Assembly: GCA_941918925.1 (NCBI GenBank)
Contig: OW799236.1
Coordinates: 14,979,474 to 15,043,473, forward strand
DNA from: Phyto melanocephala
Lineage: Eukaryota > Arthropoda > Insecta > Diptera > Rhinophoridae
DNA length: 64,000 nt
Direction: 5' to 3'
Shown here: piece after piece, positions 47,281 to 57,494 of the stretch
Layout of the letters: every line of letters begins with the position of its first letter
Position numbering within the stretch: the first letter of the stretch is position 1
The notes under the pieces: generated by a model
The model's input: the letters and a program-made list of their open reading frames with translations, nothing else
Told to the model about the DNA's origin: nothing
The model's database searches: none
Translations under genes and position numbers: made by a program

Positions 47281-47625
47281 GCCAACATTACTAGCGTTAT
47301 ATGCGAGGTACCAGTCGCTATGCTCGATTCGCTCTAAATTTGAACTCAGACAAAGTCGTGGCCAATATTAAGAATATGTTCTTTTTCCAACAGTAAATGC
47401 CTTGATTTGTTCTTTCAACTGATATTAGAAATCTTAAACTCACTTTGAAAACCAACATTACTCGTGTTATATGCGAGATACCAGTTGCTGTGCTCGAACG
47501 ATTCGCTCTTAATTTGACCTTTTGAATGGACCACCTCACACCAATATTTACACGATGTTCTTTTTCGAACAGTAAATGCCTTGAATTGTTCTTTCAACCG
47601 ATGTTAGCAATCTTAAACTCACTTT
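47281..47625. repeat. 170-bp direct tandem duplication
   Basis: Unit one starts GCCAACATTACTAGCGTTAT (47281) and unit two ACCAACATTACTCGTGTTAT (47451). Shared blocks continue through ATATGCGAG(G/A)TACCAGT, GATTCGCTCT, ATGTTCTTTTTCCAACAGTA/TTTTTCGAACAGTA, AATGCCTTGA, TTGTTCTTTCAAC and AATCTTAAACTCACTTT. Small gaps separate them. The minus strand is open in two frames, but no protein family is recognised. Confidence 0.75.
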
Positions 47626-48190
47626 CAAATTTATGTATTGTTTTATATTATAAATTTATGATGAATCTCCCTTAAGAGATGAATTAGTCCATATTGGGTT
47701 CTTTAAAGGTCCTTAAACGTGGAGTAATATCATGTACTTGATGTTTTTAAAAGAGCAAAAGCAATAGACACAAAAACCTGTTAAACTTTGTATTTAAAAA
47801 GCTTGTGTCCTGGCTTATTAACAATTAAATTAGTAACTATTGATGTTAGTTCTATAAGACATCTCTTCAAGCACATTAAGCTTAAACCCTGTAATTTTTA
47901 ATTCTATTGCTTCATTCAATTCTTCAAACCTTTTCTAATTAAATTAGTTTTTATTATGTTTAAAAAGGCAATTCAATAAATGCTTTGACCATTCTATGCT
48001 CTCAATTAAAGTTTATTTACAGGAAGAAATTTTCTCTTTCATTCGTTTCACCTTAAAGTTTTCAATTAATACTTCGTCTAACAAGCTGTACTGATTAAAA
48101 CGGAAATAAAACTGTTAACAAAAACTGCTACTGAATTGTTTTTTTTTTTTCAATTTCTTTCAATCCATGCTGTTGGTCTTTTGAAATTGT
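47626..48190. other. Unassigned DNA
   Basis: A/T-rich; nothing supportable was seen. Confidence 0.4.
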
Positions 48191-48197
48191 TCGCCTA

Positions 48198-48494
48198 TTA
48201 TTGAACACTTGTCCTCCTCTTAACTGTATGGACATCTTCAATTTGCAACTTTTCTCCTTTACTCTTGTTGTAATAATGGCAAGGCAGGCCACAACTAAAT
48301 CTGTTTGTTATTTTGTGGCAAACAAACACTTGGTCAATTGTGTGTTTGTTTAAGCAGGACATTTTCGGTTCCCGACAGAGTTGGATACATGTGTTTTTTG
48401 TATCATGATTAGCAGGTGCTGATAATTGTGTATTTGTGGGGAGAAAAATGTTACAGGGCTTTTTCTTTAGCTTTTGTTTAAATAGTAATGGCAC
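48198..48494 (-). CDS. Uncertain open frame, possible exon or TE remnant
   Basis: The 98-codon frame opens with GTG and lacks an ATG near its start. It contains a cysteine-rich stretch (CIQLCREPKMSCLNKH, then FVCHK and FSCGLPCHYYNK) and a charged tail (KGEKLQIEDVHTVKRR). On its strand an AATTATCAG precedes CACCTGCTAATC and could be a weak splice acceptor. No family is recognised, the pyrimidine tract is poor and no partner exon was found. It is listed only because its composition is less A/T-biased than most frames here. Confidence 0.15.
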   Translation of the reverse strand: MPLLFKQKLKKKPCNIFLPTNTQLSAPANHDTKNTCIQLCREPKMSCLNKHTIDQVFVCHKITNRFSCGLPCHYYNKSKGEKLQIEDVHTVKRRTSVQ

Positions 48495-48819
48495 TAGAAC
48501 ACTAGTAAGAGGAAAATTGGTAATTAATTGAACTTAAAATTAATTGTAAAGAATAACTGTTTTGATTGGTATTTAAGGGAAAATCTTACTCTTTAATACA
48601 ACTGCTTTTATGTGATTGGCAATTTATTTAGTGAACCCCTAGGACTACTTATACTTATACACAATTCGGCATAAGTGGCAAGGAATAAAACCACAATATT
48701 GCAACTTCCTCTGTTCTGTGAGTGAAAATGTTAAATGTTAAAACATAACTACAATCTATCAAAATTAAAATACACACATTTAAGAGGAGTAATCGAAAAA
48801 GAATTTATATGGTATCCCT

Positions 48820-49640
48820 TTCTTCACTGAGTCCCGTGACACTACAGCAGTTTTCTATGGCCTAGCAAATGCTTTCACATTGCTGATTGGTGATTACCGA
48901 CAAACCTCATAACACATTCCTTCCGAAAAGCCTTCATCTTTATCAAACTAGGTCGCCCATAGTATCCACCTAATATGTGCCTGCCTGTAATCCTTAATCT
49001 ACCGCGATCTGAGTCTTCCTATTCTTTTAACAACAATGTCCAAGATTTTTCTATTTACAATCAATAAAACTACTAATGGCACTAGCCATGCATTCATTGT
49101 GAATTGATCCAACCACCAAGATCATGGCATGTAGCCTTCCATATATAGTCAAACTCTATTCATATGCTTCATCGGTTATGCGAGTCTTCCAAGCCTCTTT
49201 ATTGACGTTCAGGAGGTCCATAATTCCATTATGCTCCAGCAAACTGTGATCTGTACCTATCTAATCTCTTTAAGTACGAGGTCCAGGATTCTTCTATAAC
49301 CCATTATTAAAGCGGTCACTGTCCATACCCTTACTGTACCACCTTAACTTGACTTTAGCGTTTATTTATGAACGATATGCAGGATAATACTCTGCCACAG
49401 CCAGAGGTATTGGTAACACCTTTATACAGCGGACCGGCGATAACATTAAGGCATGGAAAATCCATCAAACTAACAGGACCCCAGGGTAGGGGTGATTTTT
49501 CAAGACTACTACTCCCCTGCTATAAACTTTTTGAATATTTTCCATTTAAAACAAGATTAATATATAAAGCACATTTTGTTCTTTGTTATCTCTCCCCTTT
49601 GGGACCCTTCTTAAGAGAGATCCCATACATATTTTAATTT
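48820..49640. other. Less A/T-rich segment, possible old TE
   Basis: Two stretches (about 49005-49090 and 49245-49335) share blocks in order: 'gatctg', 'gtccaagatttttctat' versus 'gtccaggattcttctat', 'taatggcactagcc' versus 'aaagcggtcactgtcc'. This points to a diverged internal duplication. An ATG-initiated 89-codon plus frame at 49368-49637 (MNDMQDNTLPQPEVLVTPLY...) runs to a TAA but matches no domain known to me. Confidence 0.3.
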
Positions 49641-50069
49641 TAGTAAAGTTGGCGAAGTCTCTTATTGTTTATAAGACTAAGTATTGAGTAGAAAAATCTT
49701 GTTAAATTTTGAAAAGAAAAATTTCAATATTTTTTTTTAAATAAAACTTTGTGACACACTGCTAATAAAACTAATAAAGTTCATTGAATTGACACTTAAT
49801 ATCTTAAGAGGCTGTTGTTAGTTTTCCGAAAAACATTTTGGTATTTTGTTAAGATTAACAAATAATATGTCTTAACGAACACATACATATATATTAACAC
49901 CTGACTAAAACTATCTTTAAACAAACATACGATGACACACGAGTATTAAAATTAGCAAGACATTAGATGTGTATTGATAAGACCGCACCGGCAAAAAAAA
50001 ATTCAACGTTTACCTTTAAACACAGGATTAAGATAAATTTTATTTATCTTAAGGCCATAGTAAAGATTG

Positions 50070-50612
50070 AGGTGAATAAATTCTGAAATTTTTACCACGT
50101 CCACGTATTTGTAATTTAAATAAAAAATTAAAAAAAATATGGCAACACTTAAACCGCGTAATCCTCCTGTATACTGTTGAATAGATTCTGAAATTTTTAC
50201 CACGTCCACACATTTTGTAATTTAAATAAAATAATTAAAAAAAAAAAATAAAAAAAATTAAAAAAAAGAATTAAAAAACAACAAAAAAATATGGCAACAC
50301 TTAAACCGCGAAATCCTCCTGTATACTATTGAATAGATTCTGACATTTTTACCACGTCCACACATTTTAAAATAATTAAAAAAAACATTTTAAAAAAATG
50401 TAAAAAAATTTAAAAAAAAAACAAAAAAATATGGCAACACTTAAGCCGCGTAATCCTCCTGTATACTGTTGAATAGATTCTGAAATTTTTACCACGTCCA
50501 CACATTTTGTAATTAAATAAAAAAATTCAAAAATCAAAAAAAAATTAAAAAAGAAATTAAAAAACAACAAAAAATATGGCAACACTTAAACCGCGTAATC
50601 CTCCTGTTTTTT
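50070..50612. repeat. Tandem array of ~145-bp units
   Basis: Four units each hold GAATAGATTCTGAAATTTTT, ACCACGTCCACACATTTT, a poly-A-like variable tract, ATATGGCAACACTTAAACCG and CG(T/A)AATCCTCCTGTATACT. GGCAACAC occurs at 50141, 50293, 50433 and 50578, giving periods of 152, 140 and 145. Differences lie almost wholly in the A-rich tract. The frames it opens on the minus strand are artefacts of the repeat. Confidence 0.9.
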
Positions 50613-51249
50613 AGATAATTCTGAGTTTCTTTTGCCGGACGTAGGGGTTGCCTTTTAAATTTTATCGTTATTTCTTTGGTGTTTCCTGTAGAACCTAAAT
50701 TTGTTATATCGATTCGTTTGTCTCGACAAAACAAATATTTTGCTTGAAGTGCTATTGCCTTCCAAAAAAAATTGTAAAGGATGATCACCGTTCTCGGTAT
50801 TTCAAAAGATAAAAAAACTAACTTAGTTACCGCGATAATTTGATGGCTAAAGTTTGATGATTTTTACCCTAAAATAGGGTAGTTGAGATAAATTAATGCT
50901 CTTTAGAACAAAATATTACTCTTTTAAAGGCAAATATATAAGGAAAAGTTACACAAAATTATCCCAAAGTCCGCCAAGTATTTTTTTCGAAATGTCCTTT
51001 TTAACAATCCCTTTCTTTCGAAGGTAGGTAGGTGGGTGAGTTGGTAGGCGAGCAGGCAGCTATTGTGATTTATTTTGATTTATTTTCGATACATGTAAGC
51101 GACTGAGAGAAGAAAGGAAGAGAAAGCATTGATTCGATAATGAGTGTTGGAAAAAAGATAAGGAAAATATAAAATAAGAGAAGTCGTCAAATGTTTCCGG
51201 GTATATTTTCTCTAAACGTTGTTAGTTTTTAATTCCCGACTGGTATAGG
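50613..51249. other. Unassigned DNA
   Basis: Nothing supportable beyond a short GTAGGTAGGTGGGTGAGTTG run near 51025. Confidence 0.4.
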
Positions 51250-51560
51250 GAACCACTCAGACTGCCTTATATAGGCAGAAATTTCCACAAGACTTAGCGT
51301 TGCTATCTGTAATAGACTAAGTAGTCTTTAGGCGCCGAAAATAGTCCTTCGAATATTCTCCATCGCTGGACAGTGATGCAGGAAGTGATATATGATATCC
51401 TCCTCTTTCTCGTCTACACAGCTTCTACACAAGTCATTATATGGTATTCCCATTGACCAGCCAGCGTAGCCACAATGTCCCTCAGCCGCTTCTGTCAAAT
51501 ATCAGAAGCGGCTTGATAAGCCGATAATCCATTGTAGGCCATGTAATCCACGCAAGGTAA
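51250..51560 (-). pseudogene. Non-LTR retrotransposon, reverse-transcriptase C-terminal relic
   Basis: On the minus strand, GHCGYAGWSMGIPYNDLCRS C is followed by VDEKEEDIIYHFLHHCPAME and NIRRTIFGA, then a stop. CRSC, H and C form the terminal cysteine-histidine motif of R1/LOA/Jockey-type reverse-transcriptase polyproteins, after the usual (T)GHC sequence. Upstream, the frame MDYRLIKPLLIFDRS is joined by a frameshift. It is a 3' fragment and a closer match to the family than its relative at 26245-26530. Confidence 0.65.
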
Positions 51561-52334
51561 ATGATTCATTTTTTTTGGTTGTAAGATGGTCCGCTTTAAT
51601 GAATGTTTATATATTGCAGCAAAATTACTCTCTGTAAATATCTTGAAGTCGTGTCAAATTAATTTAACTATTTTTGGACACTGATGTTCATGACTAGATG
51701 TACAGTGATTTTTCCAGTCAAATTTCGATACGAAATTAGCTATTGCTGAGAAAGTCGAATAAAGTGACAATTATAAAGACAATATGAAGGCTTAGGAGAC
51801 AGGTAAAATAAATCTAATTAATAAAAAAGGCTGCCTAATTTTCATTTCATACTTTAGCTGTATGAATGTGATACTGAATACAAAAGAGCAATATATTATT
51901 AACATACAAAATTAAACTCCTAAATATTTGACAATTTGACATTATCTTACTATGTGTGCATACGTAGTGACAGTAAAGATATAGACATACTATTACACAC
52001 ACACACACATATTTTGGTAAAATGCCCTTCAAGCAATTTTGAAGCACAAACACACAAGCGCAGATGTAGTTTGAATTTTTCGATGGAATTATTCGAATTA
52101 TTCTTTCAATATAAATTTGCTGATCTCTTGTCGTGTTTCGTATTGATTTATTGAAGTGAAATAGCTAAAGGGTTTCATCAGTTTAAAAATTTTTAGGTTT
52201 TATTTTAAAGCACTTCAACCATAGAAAGTCATTTAAATTATTAGCTATAGCTATTTATGATCCTTTCCCATCTTTCTGGCAACATATAAATTCATATTTT
52301 GAAGCTAATAACAAATTAAGTCAATTTCTAAGCC
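51561..52334. other. Unassigned DNA
   Basis: It contains a short (CA)n run at 51988-52008. The overlapping frames at 51847-52053 and 51936-52154 run through this A/T-rich DNA and are not considered genes. Confidence 0.4.
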
Positions 52335-52686
52335 CTATTCTGAGCTAAAGCATATACCAGAGAGAGCATTCTGCAAAGAAGGAAGCAAATAGTAGTCGTC
52401 TCGGGCAAGGCTGGGACTATAAGGCGTGTGAGGTAAAACTTCCCAAACACTTCCTTTTAAATGGCTTTTAACATGTACTTTAACAAGTGGCCATGCATTG
52501 ACATGATTAAATATATAAGAGTGCCATGTCTGGCTGCATATTCTCTCTATTTTTCGACTAATGCATGCTTCAAACGAATCAGTGGTATTCGGTACAGATT
52601 CTCTGTATGGGGACACCAGCCACAAAACACAGAGCATTATCTTACCGTTATGGATACTGGGCTTTGGTATCGACTAAGCTGCTTGC
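52335..52686 (-). pseudogene. Mariner transposase (DD34D type), C-terminal part
   Basis: The minus-strand frame runs PKPSIHNGKIMLCVLW (near 52670), RESVPNTTDSFEACISRKI, then NHVNAWPLVKVHVKSHLKGS and WEVLPHTPYSPSLARDDYYL with LPSLQNALSGICF. The family motif HDNARPH has become HVNAWP, so the second catalytic aspartate is lost; the third (DYYL) remains. This is the classic irritans/mauritiana layout (WEVLPHPPYSPDLAPSDYHLF) and differs from the other mariners in this window. The 5' part is cut off where the foldback repeat begins. Confidence 0.8.
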
Positions 52687-52689
52687 TTA

Positions 52690-53190
52690 GTAAGGCAGGT
52701 CGAAAAAAAATTGTGTCAGTCACCCCCTAGAATGAAAGATATTTCAATGAAGTTTCCAAAACAGGAAAAAAAAATTTTTGCCACGCCCCAAAATATAGCG
52801 TTGTCATTTAAAGTCCGATCTCATCATAACGCAGATCATTGTTCATGGCAAGACTATGGCTTCATTTTTGCTTTGGGTGACTTTTTAATCTAACGTCAAA
52901 TTAAAGCTGTCATTTACGATATCTTGGATCCTTCCCCCCTAATGTAAAGTTTTTGCATCTTTTTTGACATCTTTGGAACTTTGACTTTAGATTTAAAGTC
53001 ACCCAGGGCAAAAATTAAGCCATAGTCAAGTCATAAACAACGACCTGCGATATGATGAGATCGGACTTTGGGGCGTGACAAAAAAATTTTTGTCCTGTTT
53101 TAGAAACTTCATTGACATATCTTTGGCTCTAGGGGTTGATTGGCACAATTTTTTTTTTTGTATGGAGGCCGACCAGCCCTTTTGCACAGT
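52690..53190. repeat. Foldback repeat with ~190-bp arms
   Basis: Left arm about 52690-52905 and right arm about 52980-53190 are imperfect reverse complements. Shared blocks include CAATGAAGTTTCCAAAACAGG, CACGCCCCAAA, GTCCGATCTCATCATA, GACTATGGCTT and TTTTTGCTTTGGGTGACTTT. The left arm has an extra piece of about 20 bases (TATAGCGTTGTCATTTAAA). Related, more decayed sequence is at 18640-19260. Non-coding. The short frame 52711-52893 is not a gene. Confidence 0.75.
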
Positions 53191-53426
53191 TTTCACTTAC
53201 GATCTCTGACGCTTAGGGTTACCGTGGTGAATCCAATTTTTCATCGTAAAAAGTAATTATATGCAAAAGTGATTTTCTTTGAACGCATTCAAGCAGCATT
53301 TCGAACGTGTGGGTCTTTTAAGGTCATTTAAAATTTCTCTACACAGAGAAAACAGTATCGGTTGCGAGAACAACAATTGTTGCCAATCGCAAAGTTTAGT
53401 TGTGATTGTAGAATTCTACGATTGTA
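53191..53426. other. Short unassigned flank of the mariner element
   Basis: No feature supported; it ends with the TA at 53425-53426 used as mariner target. Confidence 0.4.
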
Positions 53427-54374
53427 AAGGGTTTTTAAACAGGCACGCTACAAAAGTAGACCGATAGGGACAGCAAACGACGCCATATTTTTTGCCGCTC
53501 TTTTGACATTTTTTTTCAGTTAGGTTTGCCATTTCATGATGGAAAGATATACGAGCCAACAACGAGTAGAAATTATTAAAATTTACTACCGAAATTCGGA
53601 GTCAGTGGCCTCAACGTTAAGAGCGCTACGTCCAATTTATCGTCGTCATAATCGTCCTACCAGATCAACAATTAGGCGTCTAGTGAAAAAATTTGAATGC
53701 ACAGGCACAGTACAAAATGTTCCCGTGCCAGTGAGGCAAAGAAGTGCCCGTAGTGTCGAGAATATTGCTGCCGCAGAGGCTTCAGTTAAAGAAACCCCAA
53801 ATGTGTCTCTCACACATCGTTCTCAAGCGTTGGGCATCTCTGTGACGGCGTTGTGGCGAATTTTACGAAAAGATCTTGGCCTACATCCTTACAAGATCAA
53901 ATTGACGCAAAAACTGAAGCCGCTTGACCACCAGAAGCGTCGTATGTTCGTGAATTGTGAAATGTCACAATCAATTTATTGGAAACCAAGTTTGGAGAAC
54001 GTGTTATTTAACGAAATGGTCTAGTCGATTGGCCGCCTCGGTTGTGCGATTTGAATCCGTTAGACAATTTCCTGTGGGGCTACGTCAAGTCTATGTTCTA
54101 TGCCAACAAGCCAGCGACCATTGATGAACTTCGTACGAATTTCGAACGCGAAATTGCAGCAGTATCGTTTGATTTATGCTTGAAAACCGTCGAAAATTGG
54201 CTTCAGCGTCTGGACTTCTGCAAGCGTGCCCTTGGTGGCCATGCAAAAGAAATCGAGTTCCATACATAATGGCATCGAACGTACTTTCACAGGAATAAAG
54301 AATTTCATTGATATCCAAAACCGTTTTTGTTTTACTTAAAACAATTTTTTTAGCGCTCTTATTGAAAAACCCTT
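53427..54374 (+). mobile_element. Mariner-like element with internal deletion
   Basis: The ends AAGGGTTTTTAAA and its near-perfect reverse complement TTGAAAAACCCTT are flanked by TA at 53425-53426 and 54375-54376. The 948-bp element holds a transposase gene lacking about 100 codons of its middle. The terminal repeats resemble those at 25171-26067 (AAGGGTGTTTTTTTAAG), so the two belong to related families. Confidence 0.85.
53536..54269 (+). pseudogene. Mariner-like transposase lacking the core of the catalytic domain
   Basis: It starts at ATG with MMERYTSQQRVEIIKIYY and runs openly through both helix-turn-helix domains: HNRPTRSTIRRLVKKFECTG (first linker), SVENIAAAEASVKETPN and SQALGISVTALWRILRKDLG with HPYKIKLTQKLKPLDHQKRR. 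After NCEMSQ (near 53970) the sequence jumps, in a different frame, to TINLLETKFGERVI, a stop, RNGLVDWPPRLCDLNPLDN and FLWGYVKSMF, and ends normally with GGHAKEIEFHT at 54269. The deletion removes the first two catalytic aspartates; only the third (NPLDNFLWG) is left. The intact DNA-binding half could in principle yield a DNA-binding-only protein, but no evidence for expression is visible. Confidence 0.85.
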
Positions 54375-54376
54375 TA

Positions 54377-55244
54377 TCTACAGAATTTAGTTTCGGAATA
54401 TCAATATATGGTCAATATATGAAATTTTATAACCACAGAAGAAATATTCGTTTGAAATGACTGAACCATTCGATTAGCAATGAATTTTAGTTTTTGTTTT
54501 CTGGGTGTAGCCTGCAGTTCTTATGGTAAACAATTTCACTAATTTTAGACGAAACCTGCTACTCACAATAAATTTGAGTTTGCTGCTTGAGGAGCTACCA
54601 ACGAGTTTGCATGCTCTTGTGGAGTTTTACAATAACATTCACGGAATAATGCCACAATTAATAAAGTTCAAATTCTTATGGCTGATTTGGGCGAACTTTA
54701 TCTTTCATATCGTAATCGCCATTTTGCAACTGCACAAGCCATCTCTCGAATGTTGAAATCGATGAAACACATACATTCTAAACTTCGATAAATAATGGAT
54801 GTGTATCAGCTGCTCTCTTTTTCAAATTAAATAAGTAAAGAAAAACTTCGCACAAGTGACGCTTTGTTGATGCAAAATTCGGCATTTTTGAAGCGAAGCA
54901 AAAATATCTTCATAATGACATGCAAGTTATGAAAAACAAACAAATTTGGTGCGAAAAATAAAATGAACAAAATAAAATGCTCATTTGCTGACAGGGTGTA
55001 AGAATGTTTACGTAAGAACGTGTACGTTCGTATGTATATAAAAACCATAGTTTTTATTATAGACACATGTTCAGTTTATGTTAGTTGTCTATATGAATTG
55101 TGTGATTAATTTACACTTATTTCTCTGCTCTCAAGTCTTTATGCTTTGTTTGTGTGATTAACTTTTTGTTTTGTTTTTTTTTCTCTGCAACACACAGTGT
55201 ACAACTCACACAAAACAACTAAAACAACAAATGTGGGTTTATTC
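54377..55244. other. Unassigned DNA
   Basis: No gene supported. The frames at 54523-54756 and 54827-55066 lack recognisable domains. Confidence 0.4.
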
Positions 55245-55252
55245 ATAAGTAT

Positions 55253-56803
55253 CAGCGTTGTCAACTTTAAAATTTCAAAAAGCACCTAAACCCCTAAAAA
55301 AGCGCGTAATTTTCATAAAAAATCACTGAGTTTAAAATGTGTACAAATTTAACTTTACATTTGCTAATATAATCATTACTTAAAAAAATTAAAGCTTTTA
55401 GATGCCAGTTGCCCCCTAAAATAAATTATTTTACAAATGGAAATAAGACTGGAGTTTTGATTGATATCGATAATCGAAATACGAGTCTAAAGATATTCTG
55501 TTCTTTATATTATTAGGCCAAAACATCCAAATGTACTATCAATGCAAATATCAACCTCATCAGGGTGTCAATTTGTGCTCTAAAAAATTTTAAAATGAAA
55601 AGTATTTGCATATTTATTTCTCTTTTTTTATTTTCACCAAGGTTTGATCAACTTGAAACTTTACTTACAAAATAAATTCTCGTAACAATTTCATTTTATA
55701 AAAAGTAGGTGGTTTATGTCTCATAAACCATACAGGATATCAACAAACCAGTATCGGAAATAAGTTTCAATTAATAATAAACAAGCAAAACACTCAAATA
55801 ACAGAAACATTGTATACTATCAATCCTTATAATCTTTTTAATTATTAGTTTTAGTATCATAAGCTGAAAGTATTATCAACATAATATCATTTTACAACAA
55901 GTAACAGTGCTATATTTGGCCGTGCCGAATCTTATATACCCTTCACAACGTGTAGTCGTGCAATAACAATTGTTTGTATCACCATTCATCCCATATAAAA
56001 TACGTGCATACGTACACGTTAGAATAAATGTGGCATCGAATCCCAGCTGAGCCAAAAAAATTTTATTTTATTTAATATATTATTTATATTTTATTATTAT
56101 TTTTATATTTTTTTAAAATTTTTTTTTTTAGTTATTTTTATTATTTTTTTCTTAATTTTAATATTTTTTTTTTTGTAATTTTTTTTGTTTGGTATGTTTT
56201 TTACATGTATGATATATGTATGTTGTTGTTGTAATTGTGAAAAAAAACGAGGTGGTCGTGGTTTTTTGCTCATATCTCAGAAAGCTATGGGGCGATTGTG
56301 CTGAATTTCAATAGCGATTCATTCCTGGATATTTCCAATAGATTGATACCATATACAGATCTGAGGAACATATAGTTGCTTCTAAAAGTTGATTTCAACC
56401 AACACACGGACAGACGGTCAGGGCTTAATCGACTCCTCTATTCATAAGCTTTCAGAAAATATATACTTTATGGGGTCGGAAATGAAAATTGTAGAAATTA
56501 CAAACGGAATGACAAAGCTATATATACCCTTGTGCACCACAGGTGAAGGGTATAATGAGTAAATATTTTTTAGCTTTGTTAAGATACAAAATACGTAAGG
56601 GTAATTAAAGATATTTACCCTTACAAAAATTGTTTTCAATTAAAAAAATTATTTTCAAATTTAGTATTTGGTGTCACCGAAATAAAAATAAAAGCACTAA
56701 AAACTTTAAAAAAAATCACCAAGCACTAACTCTCAATTTTTTCGCTTCCAAAATGTTAAAAATCACCAAAAACGGTGATAAAATCACCGAGTTGACAACG
56801 CTG
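55253..56803. mobile_element. hAT-like element with CAGCGTTGTCAACT ends
   Basis: The ends CAGCGTTGTCAACT and AGTTGACAACGCTG are near-perfect inverted repeats flanked by a perfect 8-bp duplication ATAAGTAT (55245-55252 and 56804-56811), the hAT signature. Without the DINE copy nested at 55897-56554 it would be about 893 bases. It is colinear with the older copy at 19754-21399. Both subterminal regions are rich in CACTAAAA/TTAAAGTG-like and AATCACC motifs. No transposase frame. Confidence 0.85.
55897..56554 (-). mobile_element. DINE-1/mini-me-like element nested in the hAT-like element
   Basis: Complete copy. The stem-loop end is at left (TTTGGC CGT GCCGAA, one mismatch), followed by the TATACCCTTCAC subterminal repeat, short A/T tracts, GTATGTTGTTG, a reduced (GTCY)n block (56407-56420), the core near 56475 and a 5' hairpin (CCCTTGTGCACCACAGGTGAAGGG). 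Compared with the copy at 19754-21399, host sequence reads ...ACA|ATGAGTAAAT, so the element sits between two A residues (TT on its own strand) with no clear duplication. That defines both termini. Confidence 0.85.
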
Positions 56804-56811
56804 ATAAGTAT

Positions 56812-57467
56812 GTATTGATGGTTACAGGTTAAAAGGCCCTAACTCAAATAATTGTAACTCTACAGGAGAAGGTAAAAATGTAGTAGAAACTATATTATCC
56901 CAATGTAACTTCTTTTGTACAATTGCTTGCAAAATTTGTTTAGAGTCCAGATGTATTTTTGTAAAATATATTGAAGTCACTAAAAAACTCAATTCCGTAA
57001 AAAATTACGCGTTAGGGCCTTTCTACCTGTGACCATCGGTATAAAGCTAAACTTGCATGTTTATAAGGCTTCTTCAGTTACTTGTCTACTTGTTATTTAT
57101 TTACTCTTTTCACTGACATACACACATTCACAATGGTGTGCTGCTCAATGTGTTGTTGTTGTGTTATTAACCACAATATTGATGTTTGTGGTTTTATTTT
57201 TATGTATGCGTTCGAGACAGACAATAAAAACATCAAAGTGTCGTAATAGAAAACAATGTCAGTTAAAATTTTGTTAGTGGATCTGTCTGTCCTTCAGCCA
57301 AACTAAAACAAATTACAAGGTTTGAAAATTGAAACGTTAAGGGCAAAGCATAATATTAATACTTTTGCAGCTAAATTTTAATAAGAAATGTGAAAAATAG
57401 TTGTCAATTGAAAAAAAAACTTTCTTTTGTAAAGTTAAAATTAAAGGTTTTTTTAATAAATTAAAGG
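56812..57467. other. Unassigned DNA
   Basis: An open frame at 57029-57277 encodes a hydrophobic stretch (CVVVVLLTTILMFVVLFLCM), which by itself is weak evidence in T-rich DNA. No gene called. Confidence 0.35.
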
Positions 57468-57494
57468 ATCCGCCAAATAACTTTTTTTTTAAAT

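Noticed and set aside
51936..52154. 72-codon plus-strand frame
   Set aside because: Overlaps a (CA)n run and an opposite-strand frame of the same length class; no domain.
57029..57277. Possible small membrane protein
   Set aside because: The hydrophobic stretch follows from T-rich DNA; there is no signal of conservation, no good start context and no gene neighbourhood.
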